A stretch of DNA of 64,000 nt from Syngnathus acus (taxonomy: Eukaryota; Chordata; Actinopteri; Syngnathiformes; Syngnathidae). Location: NCBI RefSeq assembly GCF_901709675.1, contig NC_051107.1:2475501-2539500 (forward strand), given 5' to 3'. Of this stretch, positions 27,501 through 40,842 are shown one piece after another. Position numbers and translations under genes: made by a program. Each line of letters opens with the position of its first letter. Within the stretch, counting starts at the first letter, position 1. Under the pieces are notes generated by a model. It was not told where the DNA came from. It saw only the letters and a list, made by a program, of their open reading frames with translations, and did not search any database.

Positions 27501-28421
27501 TAAATTCCATTTTCATTATTGCTGATTCAGCTGGAATCAAATCACTAGCAGTGCTACCAATTAATTCATCAGAGGCATACTTTGTAATAACCCAATGAGA
27601 GGGGAAAAAAGGCTTTAAAATTTCTGGAAAGTGCAACGTACAACAAAAATGTATGATGAATATGCAGGTGGATTTTATTTTATGACTTCGACATACATTT
27701 AAATTCATTCTTTATCGCAGCGTTTGAAACAGGCGAGTAAAAAGGGAAATCAAAGTAACCGTCTGCCGGATGGTGACACGGAGGGGAGATGGAACAATTG
27801 GCAAAATAGCGCCATCAAGGAATGAGGGAGGCAGCCATGTAGAAATCTTCATCCTTCAACTCCTATTTTGTCATGCTTCCAATTTTCTTTTTGTAACCAG
27901 TTATTATTGCCACTCAGTCACCAGTTGTTCATCCCACAGACACATCGAGGCAATTTATATCATATATACACATCGTGTTGGATGTTTACAAGTGAATCCA
28001 ATTTGACCAGTGAGAGGTTCTGCCCGCAAGACTTACAAGCTGTTCCAACGCAACCTAAAGATGGAAAATGCAAACATAGTGTTTTCATGTCAGGAGGAGT
28101 TTACCCCCAGCAATTTACTAGTCCAGTATAAATCCAATGTTGTGTAATAGCGGAACGATGCAAGAGGCATAAATCGACACTTTATGAACTTCGTGTTATG
28201 GAGGCTCTTCGTGGCAGTAGCTCCCATTACCGGGTCTTGCTGTCTCCTTATGCGAAAATCTTTACTACTTCGGTGTCATCAAATTGCTATAAACGATCAG
28301 TGACATTGAGTAGTTGTCAGTCGTTAACCCAAAGTGACAGATTCTCATATCACAACCAACACCAAAAGATGCTCCAAGCTAGTTTATTGTCAAATTATTA
28401 TAGTGTCTAGTACAGTCAATG

Positions 28422-28460
28422 TGTGGTGTGCCCCAAGGCTCAATATTAGAGCCACTTCAA
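28422..28460 (+). pseudogene. Relic reverse-transcriptase motif (LINE)
   Basis: The codons read CGVPQGSILEPLQF, a damaged version of the GVPQGSILGPLLF reverse-transcriptase motif (Gly to Glu, Leu to Gln). Nothing else of the protein is convincingly readable around it. An open frame just upstream (28198-28410) may be part of the same relic, but I cannot show this. Confidence 0.45.
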
Positions 28461-29922
28461 TTTCCTTCTTTTGTTTTTTTTCGCATTTATCATCCTGACC
28501 AATGAGAGGAGCATATTACGGAAGTGAACACAGTAAGAGAGGAAACAATTAGCCTGTAATTCCTTTCTTTATAAATCCTTGAGTCACCTTAAGACAGCAG
28601 GTGGTTGGCTATAGGTAGGGCTGGGGGTTCTTTAATAACCCATCTCAGTGTTTCATCTCTAAGGAATCGCTGACCTATATGGATTTTGCATTCACTGAAG
28701 GAATTATGCAGTATTTCCATTCATACATGTCAGCAGAGATGAAAGCTTGACTGCTTTTTGATGACGGTTGATTGGGGGTATAATGATTCTCTTTATGCTT
28801 CTTACAAGTGACCTATGTCTATAATAACCTTTTTTGTTCCTTCTGAGTATTAAGAAGCTGCCAAATACAGTCGCACGCTGAGTACTATTCCGCCGCTCGG
28901 CTAAATCCTGCAGTTGACTAATGGGACCATTGGGACTTCCATAGCTCATTTTGCGAGACCTTTGTGCCAGTTGCGCTTCATGTTGTGAGAAGTTAACGAT
29001 CCGGGGAGGCCGAGCGGACCGCTTTCGACCGGCTCTCATTACTCCGTAAAAGTCCAGAGGAAGCGGACTGCCCCCCCCCATCTCAGCTGGATGACACGGG
29101 TCAACCGGTTTTCCACAGGCCCGCGTTCAAAATCCTTTTTGTATTGCCACCAAATTACATTCTGTTGTTGAGCCAGACATGATGATGCTATTTTACATGC
29201 AGAGAGAGTCATCCCTGTTTGTGGCGGTGCCAGTTGAATCGGACCTCCGCTTCTTGTAAACAAACAGATTTGTTTGGGTCCTTACCGAATCCAATCGCTT
29301 AAGCTTGACTTTCATCATCTCAGGATTCGTTCAATACAATAGAAGATATGGAAACATCTTTTTAAAGTTTTATTGTAACTCCATGGCACTCATTCTGGTG
29401 TTTCACTACTTTACATTATATGTTAGCGTAGCAGTTAGCACCAGTTATATAACAACACTTGTCACAATTGTAGCTGCCATGGAGTGAGAAGACAATTTAG
29501 CTGCGCTAGCTAGCCAACTGAAGCTAGTTCCGATGTCAAATTATCTTATAGTAATTTCCAGACTTTTTCTGTTTTCTCTAAAGTTCCAACTTGGAATTTA
29601 ATTAGACACTGTCACAGCCACCAAACCTAACTCGGTTGTACATCATAAAATGACTTCTGATTGACTTTTTCCAAGCGTATTTGGCAACGGTGAAATATTA
29701 GTCTTAACGCGTTCGAGGATGTGCTTCTGCTACACTGATAAATAAATATATGCAGTGTATTGTCGAGGCCATTTGTTCACAGTAACTGTAATATGAGGAT
29801 TTTAATTAAAGTCCAGAAGCGCATAGCTTGAAAGTGAGGGGCGATTGCTTTATTTACTTTCTTTGTTCATTAATAGCGAATATTGGATTTACGTTCATTA
29901 GCGCGCACTAATGAGAATGCCG

Positions 29923-29926
<4 letters not shown>

Positions 29927-29957
<31 letters not shown>
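29927..29957. repeat. (GT)n microsatellite
   Basis: Uninterrupted GT dinucleotides, about 15 units. Confidence 0.95.
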
Positions 29958-29959
<2 letters not shown>

Positions 29960-32900
29960 AATGTGTACGCCTGAGAAGCCACATGGGTGTTAAAAAGTGT
30001 TGGCTATGCATGCTCAGGGCCGTCTGAATTCCGAATGTCCACAAGCGTAAATGTTTTTATTGTTTCCATGTCATTGAAGCCATATGCTTTTGGATTAATC
30101 TGACAAAGCTTGTCTCCTTCCCCAAACAGTGTCTTAGGAGACATTAAGCCAATCTTGAATTCATTACAAAATCCCGTCATTAATGAAGTGACGCAGATGG
30201 TGACGGGGGGGAGAGTCACATTCACACAATGCATAAAAGCCTCCTTGTGCAAGAACTGCAAAAGCCAAATGGATTAGAACAATTACTGGGCCGAGCGTGC
30301 TCAATCATGTTCGGGCTAAAAAACAATTACATCAAGTCGCTAATGAGTCCCCAACAGCTGTGAACACGTCGACAGACAAATTGAAAGCCCGTTAAGAAAT
30401 TAGTCACTAATAATGGGATTGTGGACATGTCAGGTGACATGACGCTAAATATGGCTAGCAATGGCATTTGACCCTTTACCATATCGCAACCTAGCATAGA
30501 CAGCGTCCAAAAAAAGTTAACTTTACACACTTTTTTGCTGTCTTGTAAAACAAAAACAACTAGTTCTCAAACTACCTCCCCTACCAATTTCCCCCTGACT
30601 CAGCCGGCCCATGCGGCGACATTAATGGACTCTATATTTCCTTCCGATAGGCTCCAGTCAGCCACTTTATAAAAGTGTGAGGCACATCCTGCCGCACATT
30701 AGTTCGTCACCCCCTCTGCCATTTGTCACCGGTGACAGGAGCTGATGTCATTGAATTAGAACTCCACCTGAGCTGCGCTCTCATGTAAATAACAGCTGCT
30801 AAAGAGCTTTTCAGACCATTAAGCTCCTCTGGGTTTTTCGAAAGTGCGGCTGCTTGAACCACGTCGGGCGGGCACCTGTAGCTGTAGTTTGGACTATTGA
30901 CCCGAAAAATTTGAATATCTGTCGGACAAAGTTAGCTGACCTTGAAGCTTAGTCATGCTAAGCTAACGTTCATAAATGACCAATGAGCTTACTGACATTT
31001 TTGTTTTGTAGCATCACCAGCAAGCATAACGTGTGACCGGACAATATGTTTGTGTTCCCCAAAGGCGATTATAGGCGTTTTTATTTTTTCTGTCTGTGTG
31101 TGTTTATCCCCGAGGGAGGCCAAGTTGTGGTTCCCGGCAGTGGGAACAAGAAATACGGAGGCAGGAATTGAAAAGCTGCCAGAGGTGCTTGGCACAAGAG
31201 AGAAGACGACGCTAAAGAAGCAGATGAAACAAGAGGGAAGAAAAGCTTAAGTGTCAGCATAAACCAGAATAGACCCTGAAAGAAACACGATAGAGAATCC
31301 AATCATCAGCAACCCTCCAGTGGTTTACGCTTCTTTAGTTTGGAAATTATTAGTAAGTAGAAGATTTTTACCTTATTTCGCTCCCTCATCATCTCGTCAC
31401 CGTGAGGCTCCTGAGAGAAACGAATCTGACACAAACAAAAGAGACCAAGTGGAACATGGCAGAAGATGTGACAGGCAAGCGCTACGCCGTGACAGAGGAG
31501 TCGTTCCCACAGGACCTTCCTTCCTCCATTTCACACACGATGTCTTGTCACTCACGTACCATCTGCCGTGAGCGAGGTTTTCAAGATGAAATGAGCGTCT
31601 TAGCGTTGCTTCTCCAACCGACACGATCGATAGTCGCAGATCCACCTGTTGAAGAAAAGCAAACTGCTTTTCAGTGGAGTTGTTTTGGTGACTTGTCCGA
31701 TAGAGTCAGAAAAGTTCCAGGAAAGTTTCTAGCCTTCTGTGCCACTTCATCTCAGAATTTTTTTTCCTAGTCTTCATCTTGGGATGAAACTTTGAGCTTG
31801 GAAAACAAAATCAGACTGTACCAGGTTAAGCTAGGACCTCTTTGGTTGAGAAGTTTGAAAGATGTCTTTGGTGACACCAATACTAAAACTCATACAGTAC
31901 ACAAGTTGATATGAAAATAGCGTTGAATAACAATTCAGCCGAAATTATCTTTCATATAATCATCCGTCATTGTCCCAGTCTGTAACGGATCCTGCGGCAA
32001 ATCTCCCCTTTTCCCCGATTTTGTAACCATTGAACGGAACGACGAGGCAGAAGACTGAGCAACTGGCACAGAGCGTCAAACCCCCCCGAGGGACCGACAG
32101 TGTCAGCCAGAGCCAACCAAGATGGAGTAAGCCTTTGTTCTCCACAATAGGCTCCACTTCATCAAGTCTTGAAACACAACGATTGCCCTGCGGTCTATTA
32201 GGCGAGGTGGTAAAATGGAAAAAGGAAAACAGGTCAGCTAGGACAAAGTAGAGAAGCCCTGAGCTTCGCCAATGTCACGGTGTGAATGAACAACGTTCCG
32301 ATCCAGCGCTTTGTTTTTATCGCAAATAAACATGCATCTGTGAGTTCTGGCCTATTTAGATGAGAGCGACAGATCCATTTAGATAAACCGACCGTGCAAC
32401 TTTTTCTTGGGTGGCTTTTTGTAGCCAGACTTGTAACAAGAATACATCACGTATCTTTAAAGACCCCTAACAATGACATGATCTCTAAAACTTTACGAGC
32501 CCGATCCTCTGTGTGTTTAGCTCCGACTAAAATTGTCGCGCTTGTAAGCGTCGATTAAACAGCGTTCCCATTATTGCGCTCGTGTTGAACACTGAGAAAA
32601 TCTCGTCTGGCTAAAAAGGGGTAACCGACGACTTCATTGAGCTATTAGCTGCGGTGTGTTGATGAACATTAATTCGGATATGCCAACTGTGATCGTCGCA
32701 ATCAATTTATTACTATTAATCTCTCCTGAAAGTAAAGCCCATAGTAAACGAGGCCCACCTGTTTCTGGGATTAAGACACCCGCCGAAGGAGCGGGGCCCG
32801 TTTCTTCTTGGCAATAGCGGAAAACAGAACAGACTGTGCTCATCCCGAACGTCCGCGCTTGTTCCTGCGGTCATCCATCACCCGGTGACTCTCATATCAT

Positions 32901-34552
32901 TAAAGTGTAAAAACCATAAAATGTGACACCAGCACGAGTTTTTTTTTTTTATGGCTGAACGCTGGATAGTCAATGTATGCATGCGTTTAAACGAAACCAT
33001 GTGGTAGATCCCGCAAAAAACGGTTTACTTTGTATCGGCCCGTCTCTTATTAACTCGAGCGAGAGTCTAATCGGAGGAAAATGAGTAATGACTCATGTTC
33101 GTGCCGCCAAGGTTGTCAAGGACAGAAGGAATGAGACAAAGATGAAGTTTGAGAAAGGAACGCGAGTCATTGACAAAAAAGAAAACATTTACGGTCAGAA
33201 TTTTGTCTTCTGACTTACAACACTCGGGATCTTATCTCCATTGTTTTTTTTTTTTTTACACCAATCAACATTTCTTCCTCTTCACTCTACAGAACGTTTC
33301 CGTAAGGAGAACTAAAGCGTCATTTGCCTACTAATGAACGGGTCGCCAACTGCCACGACGGCAATTTGTGCAAACATACCCGAGTTAATCAGGAGGAAAA
33401 ACTCTCCAGAGTCGCAGTGAACCAAAGGAATTTTCACTGATGGATGTTATTCACAGAAGCAGAAAGTATTCAGGTACCATGAATCTTCTGGTCCCAATTC
33501 GTCTTTTAATGACACCGAAAGAAACTTTGAAGGAGCTCTTTTCATTTATTTGACTAACTGCAAGCAAGCACTTTGCAAGAAGACATAATTGCCCAGACAC
33601 AAGGTTGCAAAGTTCTTTCTTACAAAGTTAAATCCTTCAGATTAAATCCACTGTGCTTTAAAAATGATTCATCAATTGATTGATTGGGTTGTCTGGGCAC
33701 ACGCTTACCTTGTTCAATGACCTCTTGCCACCAATACAAACTTCTCAAAGTGCTCAGCAGTTGCTTTTTGGAACAACTCAACCTCTTGTCAATAGTCAGG
33801 TAATTCATTTTGTTCAGGAACTGTCAGATGCTCAGGGAATTCTGGCAGCCATGAGTTGTCTCTGGGGGGGGTTTATTCAGCCATTTCTTTCTCCCTTGTG
33901 GTTCCTCAGTATCTTTTGATCACAAAGAGTTGGGTGTTTTTGTCTCCGCACTCATCCTGGAGCCCCTGAGAACTGATTCTGAAGCTATCCTTGTGAAGCA
34001 GACTCCTTTAAAACTTGTAATACTTCTTCGACCTCGGGTAAGTCGTATGTTATGTCTTGTCACAAATCTCTAGCTTCTTTGACTTTTACTGAGAGATGGT
34101 GGCCGTAGCTCTTTGGTATAAATCTTCCACTCGAGCCCTGCTACTGCTATCAGAAGCATTTGAGCTCGCTGAGAACGAGGCCAAGCTCCCACGGGTTTGG
34201 CATATTGCTCCAAGCTGAAAAGATCACATAGCCATATGGCCGACCTGATGCCACGCCGTCTTTTTGCTCGTCTTCCCGCCAACACGCTGCAAATGCGCCG
34301 TCAATGATCCGGGCTCCTCGGTGCGAGGTGGGTCGTACTCGCGCAGGAGGGGGCATCAAAAGGAAGTTCCGACTCATCAGACGGGAACCTTCTCTGTATG
34401 CAAACACACGCCTGACCACAACAAAACACGTTGGCCTCTTTCTCGGATATATCTGCAATTCAAATTGTCTGTCTGAGGTGTTTATTCATCCCAACATTCT
34501 CTTTGCTTGGACACTTTGAATTGGGCTGTGACGAGCCTGACGTAACATTCAG

Positions 34553-34992
34553 AGTTATTAAAAAAAAACTATTACATAAATAACACGTTTATAAAACCAT
34601 CTGTCACTCCAATTCATTAAATCCATCGATCGTCCTTTATCAACAATGGGTGCGCGCCGCTGACGGCGCTTGCACTTCAAAATATTCCACAGGCCCATAT
34701 AACGATCTATAAATTAGATATCAAATAACTATTATATAAGCAATAATATTATCAAACCATCTGTGCACTCTAAATCATTAAATCCATCGATCAAATTCCT
34801 CGTCCTTTGTCAACAACGCCGCGCGTGCGCCCTGACGTCAGCCTCGTCGTTATTCCACAGATCTAGTATATAACTATATTGTAGCGTTAACAAAGTACAA
34901 GGAAAGAAATTTTTGAAAAAATTCACATATAAGTCGCTCCTCATTATAAGTCGCCCCTCCACCCAAACTATGGAAAAGAACGCGACTTATAT
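34553..34992. repeat. Tandem duplication plus ATAAGTCGC-type repeat
   Basis: Two ~150-bp units (about 34556-34702 and 34722-34861) share, in order, AACTATTA, AACCATCTGT, ATTAAATCCATCGATC, CGTCCTTT, TCAACAA and TATTCCACAG. After them, 34930-34992 has ATATAAGTCGCTCC, ATAAGTCGCCCCTCC and GCGACTTATATTCC, ending in AAAATTACGGTAC. Together these look like one non-autonomous DNA element family common in fish. Confidence 0.6.
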
Positions 34993-37900
34993 TCCGAAAA
35001 TTACGGTACTTGTCTACTGTCTTCTTCTGTAATTTAGAAGAAGTCACTCATCAACTTTTTTAGAATCGGTAAGTCAGGCAATCAGAATTAAACGCTAATG
35101 GAGACTGCAATGTTTATCTCTGGCATACACCCACCATCAGAGGTTCTTACCATCTGCTCATGTTGGCCTTTGAGTAGAGCATGTAGTCGATGAGATGTTG
35201 CGCCTGGACGCAATGTGCGACAATGCATACAATTATGTAAATAGAAAAAACAGCCACTATAGAATTTCTTGGCAAAAATAAGTATCCTCTCTTCCTTGGA
35301 TCGCTTCGTTCAGTTCTCGGGTCACACTGTTCTTATCCATTATTTACTATATGTTGGTTCCCTCTGTGGTATCCTCTCATTGTACACGTGCTGGACTCGG
35401 TAGAACCAGTCTATCAGTTTATTTTAGTTTTATATGAAATGTCTATTAGTTTTTTTGGATTCTCCACTTAAGCATCAAGCTAACAATTAAATACAACCAT
35501 TGCCATATTGAAAAGTAAAGCGAGGCTCGAGGCTAATGCATTGTTTTCCAGGAAAGGAGCCACTTTTTAAGCTAGGACGCCACTGGCCTTGATGTTGAAG
35601 CCTCGGGCCATACAAATGATTTAGCGGCAAAGTTAGACATGCAAAGTCCCACAGCAATGTTGTCTAAACAAATGAGCGACAGAACTGCGGGGTGCTTACG
35701 AATGTTCTCGTGGTAATATAACCCCCCCCTGCAGAGCCTCCTGTTAACATCCTGCTTCATGGAGCGTCACTTTGTGTCTTTCTGTCCAGCTTCGTCGTGA
35801 TGTGGCTGGGGAAATCAATTGAGAACTTGCTCCTTTTATAGCTTTAAAAACCTCACAAAGATCTCATGACGGTCGGCGAAATGATACCGGGCGCCCCACT
35901 TGAAGTGAACCGCAATTGTGGTCGTCAACTTAAGTGAGAAGCAAAAAGAGAGACAGGAGAGCACTTTAATAGCCTTCAGCCTGAATCAGCCAAAAAAAAC
36001 ACACACTGTTATGTCTTACATTTTATACACCAGTTAGTCCCAACCAAACAAGTTGCATGACAGAGGCCTTCATGAAAATAACATTAGGTTAGCTGGCAAC
36101 TAGCAAGCTAGCTAGCTAGCTTGGGCAACAGCTATAGCTAGCTGTCTAGCTAACAATAGAGTTCAAATCCTTACCAGACACAAAACATTTCCACCGAAGA
36201 TTAAATATGAGGACAGCCAGGGTCGCAAAATGTTCTTTGTATTCAAATTAAAGTAACTTTTCGCTGTTTGCCGCAAAGTTTGAACAACAATTTTGATATG
36301 AATATGTAGGGTGTACACTGAAGACGTGTGTTTCTGGGGCACCGATGGCAGGCAGACAGGCCATTTATAATAAAATGTTAGTGGAGCTGCCATCCAAATA
36401 TTGATGCTCCACTTAAAGCTTTTTCATGCGGTATATTGTTGAAGTTTCATTTTGGGGGCGGACTGTGACCATGGTAGCCAGACAGTGGGTGGCCCAGGCG
36501 AGACGCGTTGCTGTCTACTTTCCATTAGCGACTTTTGCATACATTTTGCTGCTCTTATCACAGAATTTCATAAACTTGTTTGTTGCTCTTCGATGCCACA
36601 ACATTAGGTACACCTGTACAATCTAGTGAGCGCAAATACAAATAAATCAGAGTATTGTTAGAGATCGTGAGACATAATCTAATAGTTTTTTTTTTTTAAT
36701 GTCGTTCGCAGTGATGTCCACTTCCAGCGAGAGTTCAAGCCTAACAAGAAAGTTATGAGCGTAATAAACCCCATTGTCATATTTACTTTTGTGTAGGATT
36801 AAGAAGCAGTGATCGAAAGTGACTAAGTGCCACACAAGGATCTTTAATTATCTTTCTTTGGAGGCAATAGCGGCATCAATATCATAATGGTACACACAGG
36901 GTCTGGGCACACTTGTTTTGAATACACGAGGCATGGAGGATTAGTGTCACGTAGGTTTTGTTGTTTATTATCCGCGTGCGTGTTTTATTATGTGCTCTGG
37001 GACCTCGGCTGGCTGATGATGCACTCTAAATAAATCTGACTTGAATTGTAGATTAACTCGCATACACGAGCATGCAATTACAGCGCCTGAGCCTCTTGGA
37101 ATGCTAATTATCTTAGCCGTGATAAGAGATGAGCATTTTTAACTTGTTAGTACAAAGGGCGCCCGAGTGTGAAGAGCGGAATTAAAAATTTGATACAGAG
37201 CAGCTGTATGGATGGAGGTGAGCGTGCAACATTTGGCAAGAAATCGCAATATTTTTGCCAAAGTAAGGGAAACACTGCGAGGCTACGCTAACAGCAGCGC
37301 GTCTGCTAGCTTGTGTTTCTGGCTTTGGGGTAAAAAAAAAAAAAAGAAAATCCTTTTATTACACGTCTAAGGTGTCGTAGAGTTCAATTTAATGTCATCA
37401 CATTTTATATTTTACATTGCTTCTTTTACAGAGTGTGTTGTAATTGCTAAAATATAAATAGGAAACGTAAAAAAAAAAAGATCCTTGATTTTGTATGCTA
37501 ATACCACATTCACATCCAATGAAAACACTGGCGGAGCTAGAAGGGGGGGGGCATGTGGGCACTGCCCCCCCCCACCATAAAATACACAGTATACTCATTA
37601 GCGTTATGTGGAATTGTATTATTTTTTTAAATGTTTATTTGTCGCAATTAGACCTTTGTAGGGCGACATAAAAAACATCAACCGCATGCAGTAATTTAAT
37701 TAATCATAACTTCTCCATTATTTCCTCGGGGCAAACATCAATTCCAAATACACAAGCATCCAAATGACGTGAATGAAATCTCGCTTGATTGTTAGCTCGC
37801 TTTGTCCGGGGCCAAAAAGCACTCATCATTAAAACGAGTCAGCGCTTCAGCTAATTGCAGGCGGGCCGGTCGAGTGCTTTTAAATGTTGAAGAGGAAACA

Positions 37901-38353
37901 GTTGAATTAGTGTTTCATCGTTGCTTTAATACACAATTGACCTCATCGCCTGGCCACGCACACGTGACTCTATCCATGCAAGCAGTGGGAATAAAAAGTA
38001 AGATAAACAGACAAAAAGTCACACAGACGTCATTGTGTGAGCGCGTTTGGGGCTGCTTCCTCGCCGCCGTTCGCCGCCTCTCCAGGGATTCGCTCTCAGT
38101 AGTGGACGAACCCACCAGCACCGAGCTGTCAATCATCACCCACACACACCCTGCGCAAACACACAAAAATGCAACCAACGCTGCCAGGGGGCCGAAGTTC
38201 CCACTGAGTTTTCATGTGATAAAGTGACAGTCACTTCGTAGCCATCCTTCATCATGAAATATTCACACCCATTCGATGGAAAATGAACACTGGGCACTGG
38301 AAAAAGGTGCACAATATTTTATATATTATTTTGTATTTTATACATATATATAT

Positions 38354-38478
<125 letters not shown>

Positions 38479-40617
38479 TTTATATTTTGTATATATATAC
38501 ACACATACATATATTTATTTACGCAGAGATTCAATATTTAGAGACTCCACACCTCCGTTCCTTAAACCAACGCTGTAATTCTTTTTTTTTTTTATCCTAT
38601 TGAAAATTGCCATGCCATCTCCCGACTGTTTTATAACTTGTGCCACCAGCTTTTTATGGGCTGTCCATTCTAATCATTCCAAGACAATATATTTTACTTG
38701 AATATTCTCCAGGCGGGTGTCCAGAATTGAGCTGACTAAGCAGTGCCTGCAAACTTCCCCCCCAAAAAAAGAATTGCCTTGGCGGGGGAGACTGACATGG
38801 GAGGTGTTTCTGAATTACAGCCATCTTTTCTGAAATTTTTTTTTTAGTCTTTTTATTTTTAACAAGACCATCAATCAATGCTGAGAGAGACTTAAAATCA
38901 CATTTGTAATGACTGTGTTAACTTTTTATTTATATCTTCCTCCACATGGTCTCACTTGCACAGTTTATGTGCGATATGACGTTGTTTTTTTTTTACTCAG
39001 TCATGCATAACTGTATTTTTACATCTATTTAGGGCTGTTTATTATTTGCATCCTTCATCTTTCCTCCTCTCCTCACTTTCTTCTTCTCTTTCGCCCATCT
39101 TGTGAAATCGAGGCGAGAACAGCAAACAAGTCAGAGTTTGATTTGCTTAATGAGCCGCTCGGCTATAGCCCACTTCCATGCGAATACAAATCAAAATGCT
39201 AATTATATTTCAGCAGGGGTGATTAAAAGTAAGTTTACTACTCACGGCGCCGCGTACTCGGGGGGCGCTCTTGTATCTTTGGCAAACACGCAAAGTTATT
39301 GATATTCAAACGGTCGCGCGTCAGAGTCGTCGTTTTACTTGGGAAAATCAAACGTGGAAGTTTTTGAGTTCTTTACAAAGCTGCGAAATGTAATTAAAAA
39401 CCGGTGATGTTGTTTTGAGGTGACGGCACAATTATTGTGCTCACATTAGTCGCGATTGTTAGCGTTAATTGCCGCGGAAAAATTGTGGGAGGGATTGCAA
39501 TCACCCTCGTATTGTTCCTACAAGTGCTGCTCAGTCGAGTTTAAAAATAGTCGAGTTGGAAAGAACAAGCCAAAGGCCACGTCACAGCCATTATGAAAAG
39601 AACAGGGCGGGCCCATTGCACTTTCCCTTCCTTTGCATTATTCATTGGCTGACAGCGAGACAAATATTAACATATCAAATATTAACACAAATTCCCAGCA
39701 GTCATCTCCAGCACGACACAAGTAAAAAAAGGGAGCAATTTAACGCTACATTTGACAGTCCGGCTTCGGGTACGCGGGGAAAAGTGACGAAGCGTTGAAC
39801 AAAAAAAAAAAAGAAAAAAATCCTAAAAAGCGAGCGCATCAAGTTGTCATTTCGAGTAATACTTGAAAATGGAAAGCCTAGAGAGCTAAAATGATTTTTA
39901 AATTTTTTTTTTTTATACTGAGCTTATGTAACGCTGTCATAATGCATCGCCTTGTAATAAATCACACTGCATACCAGAGAGGAACAATATGGGAGAATGT
40001 CGTTACGATATTCCGATTTTTTTTTCAAGGTCTGTAAACCCACAAATCCTTGTTTTCATCTGTTGAGTGACTTCCAGTACCCCAGAAATGGCAAAGCGTC
40101 CCCTAGCGTCTTTCTTTCATTATGACTGATTGCAAGTCATGCACTCGACTGCGCTTTAAAGCCCAAACGATCCTCGCTCACAGTCACAGCGGGCTCGCAA
40201 AGCTAGCATTGTTTACGGGCGCCGTTAGTCCGCCTTGTCACGCCGTAATCCGTCCAAAAATAATGACACACTCGTCAAATTAGTCCTAAGCGTTTAAGCC
40301 TTACCTGTTTGTTTTAATCCACTTTGCCGCCTCTGCGTTTGCCTGCGGGCTCTCCGAAGGGCTTTCTCCGGACCCTTGTTGCCGTGGCAACCCCTCTCGT
40401 CGATTACTTTATACGCCGGCTGCTGTGAAAGTAGCCGGGCAAACTTTAAACTTCACAAAGTGTTTACAAGGCAACATCCGATATTGATCGGAGGCTGAAA
40501 TTGAAGACGCTATACATCATTTTCTTTTAATGCGACTCCAATCCATACCTGTGGATTTAATGATGTGGTGTTATAAAATATGGAAAGTACCGTAAGACAT
40601 TAATCAATGCAGTAATC

Positions 40618-40842
40618 CAGGGGTGTCAAACTAATTTGTGTCACGGGCCGCATCGTAGTCGAAGTTTCCTTCGAAGGGACATTATGATTGTTTTGAAAAA
40701 AGCTGTTCAGATATTAAAAAAAGATAGCAAAATCTATTTTTTAAAAGTAAAAACAATTAGTAATTTTAGTATTGACACAGGAAGTTGACATAAAATGATG
40801 TGGCGGGCCGTAACTGGCCCCCGGGCCTTGAGTCTGACACGA
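40618..40842. repeat. hAT-like MITE
   Basis: It starts CAGGGGTGTCAAACTAATTT and ends GGGCCTTGAGTCTGACAC, an approximate terminal inverted repeat. The interior has CACGGGCCGCAT near the left and GGCGGGCCG near the right end. This is the classic layout of non-autonomous hAT elements in vertebrates. The right terminus is diverged. No transposase frame is present. Confidence 0.75.

Larger units (their letters stand above)
20795..28421. other. Gene-free intergenic region
   Basis: No conserved exon or RNA gene was recognised. It contains the MITE at 23962-24250, a long (AAAT)-rich microsatellite, several poly-A/poly-T runs and a GC-rich pocket near 24600-24800 without a convincing promoter or exon. 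A small hairpin (TGGCAGG/CCTGCCA) lies near 25804-25830. Confidence 0.5.

Noticed and set aside
33680-33919. 79-codon frame that at first looked like a retroelement gag fragment
   Set aside because: No defining motif such as a zinc knuckle or major homology region could be found, so no assignment is made.
37802-38227. 141-codon plus-strand frame
   Set aside because: No recognisable motif, and overlapping frames on the same and opposite strand are equally open. Treated as chance.
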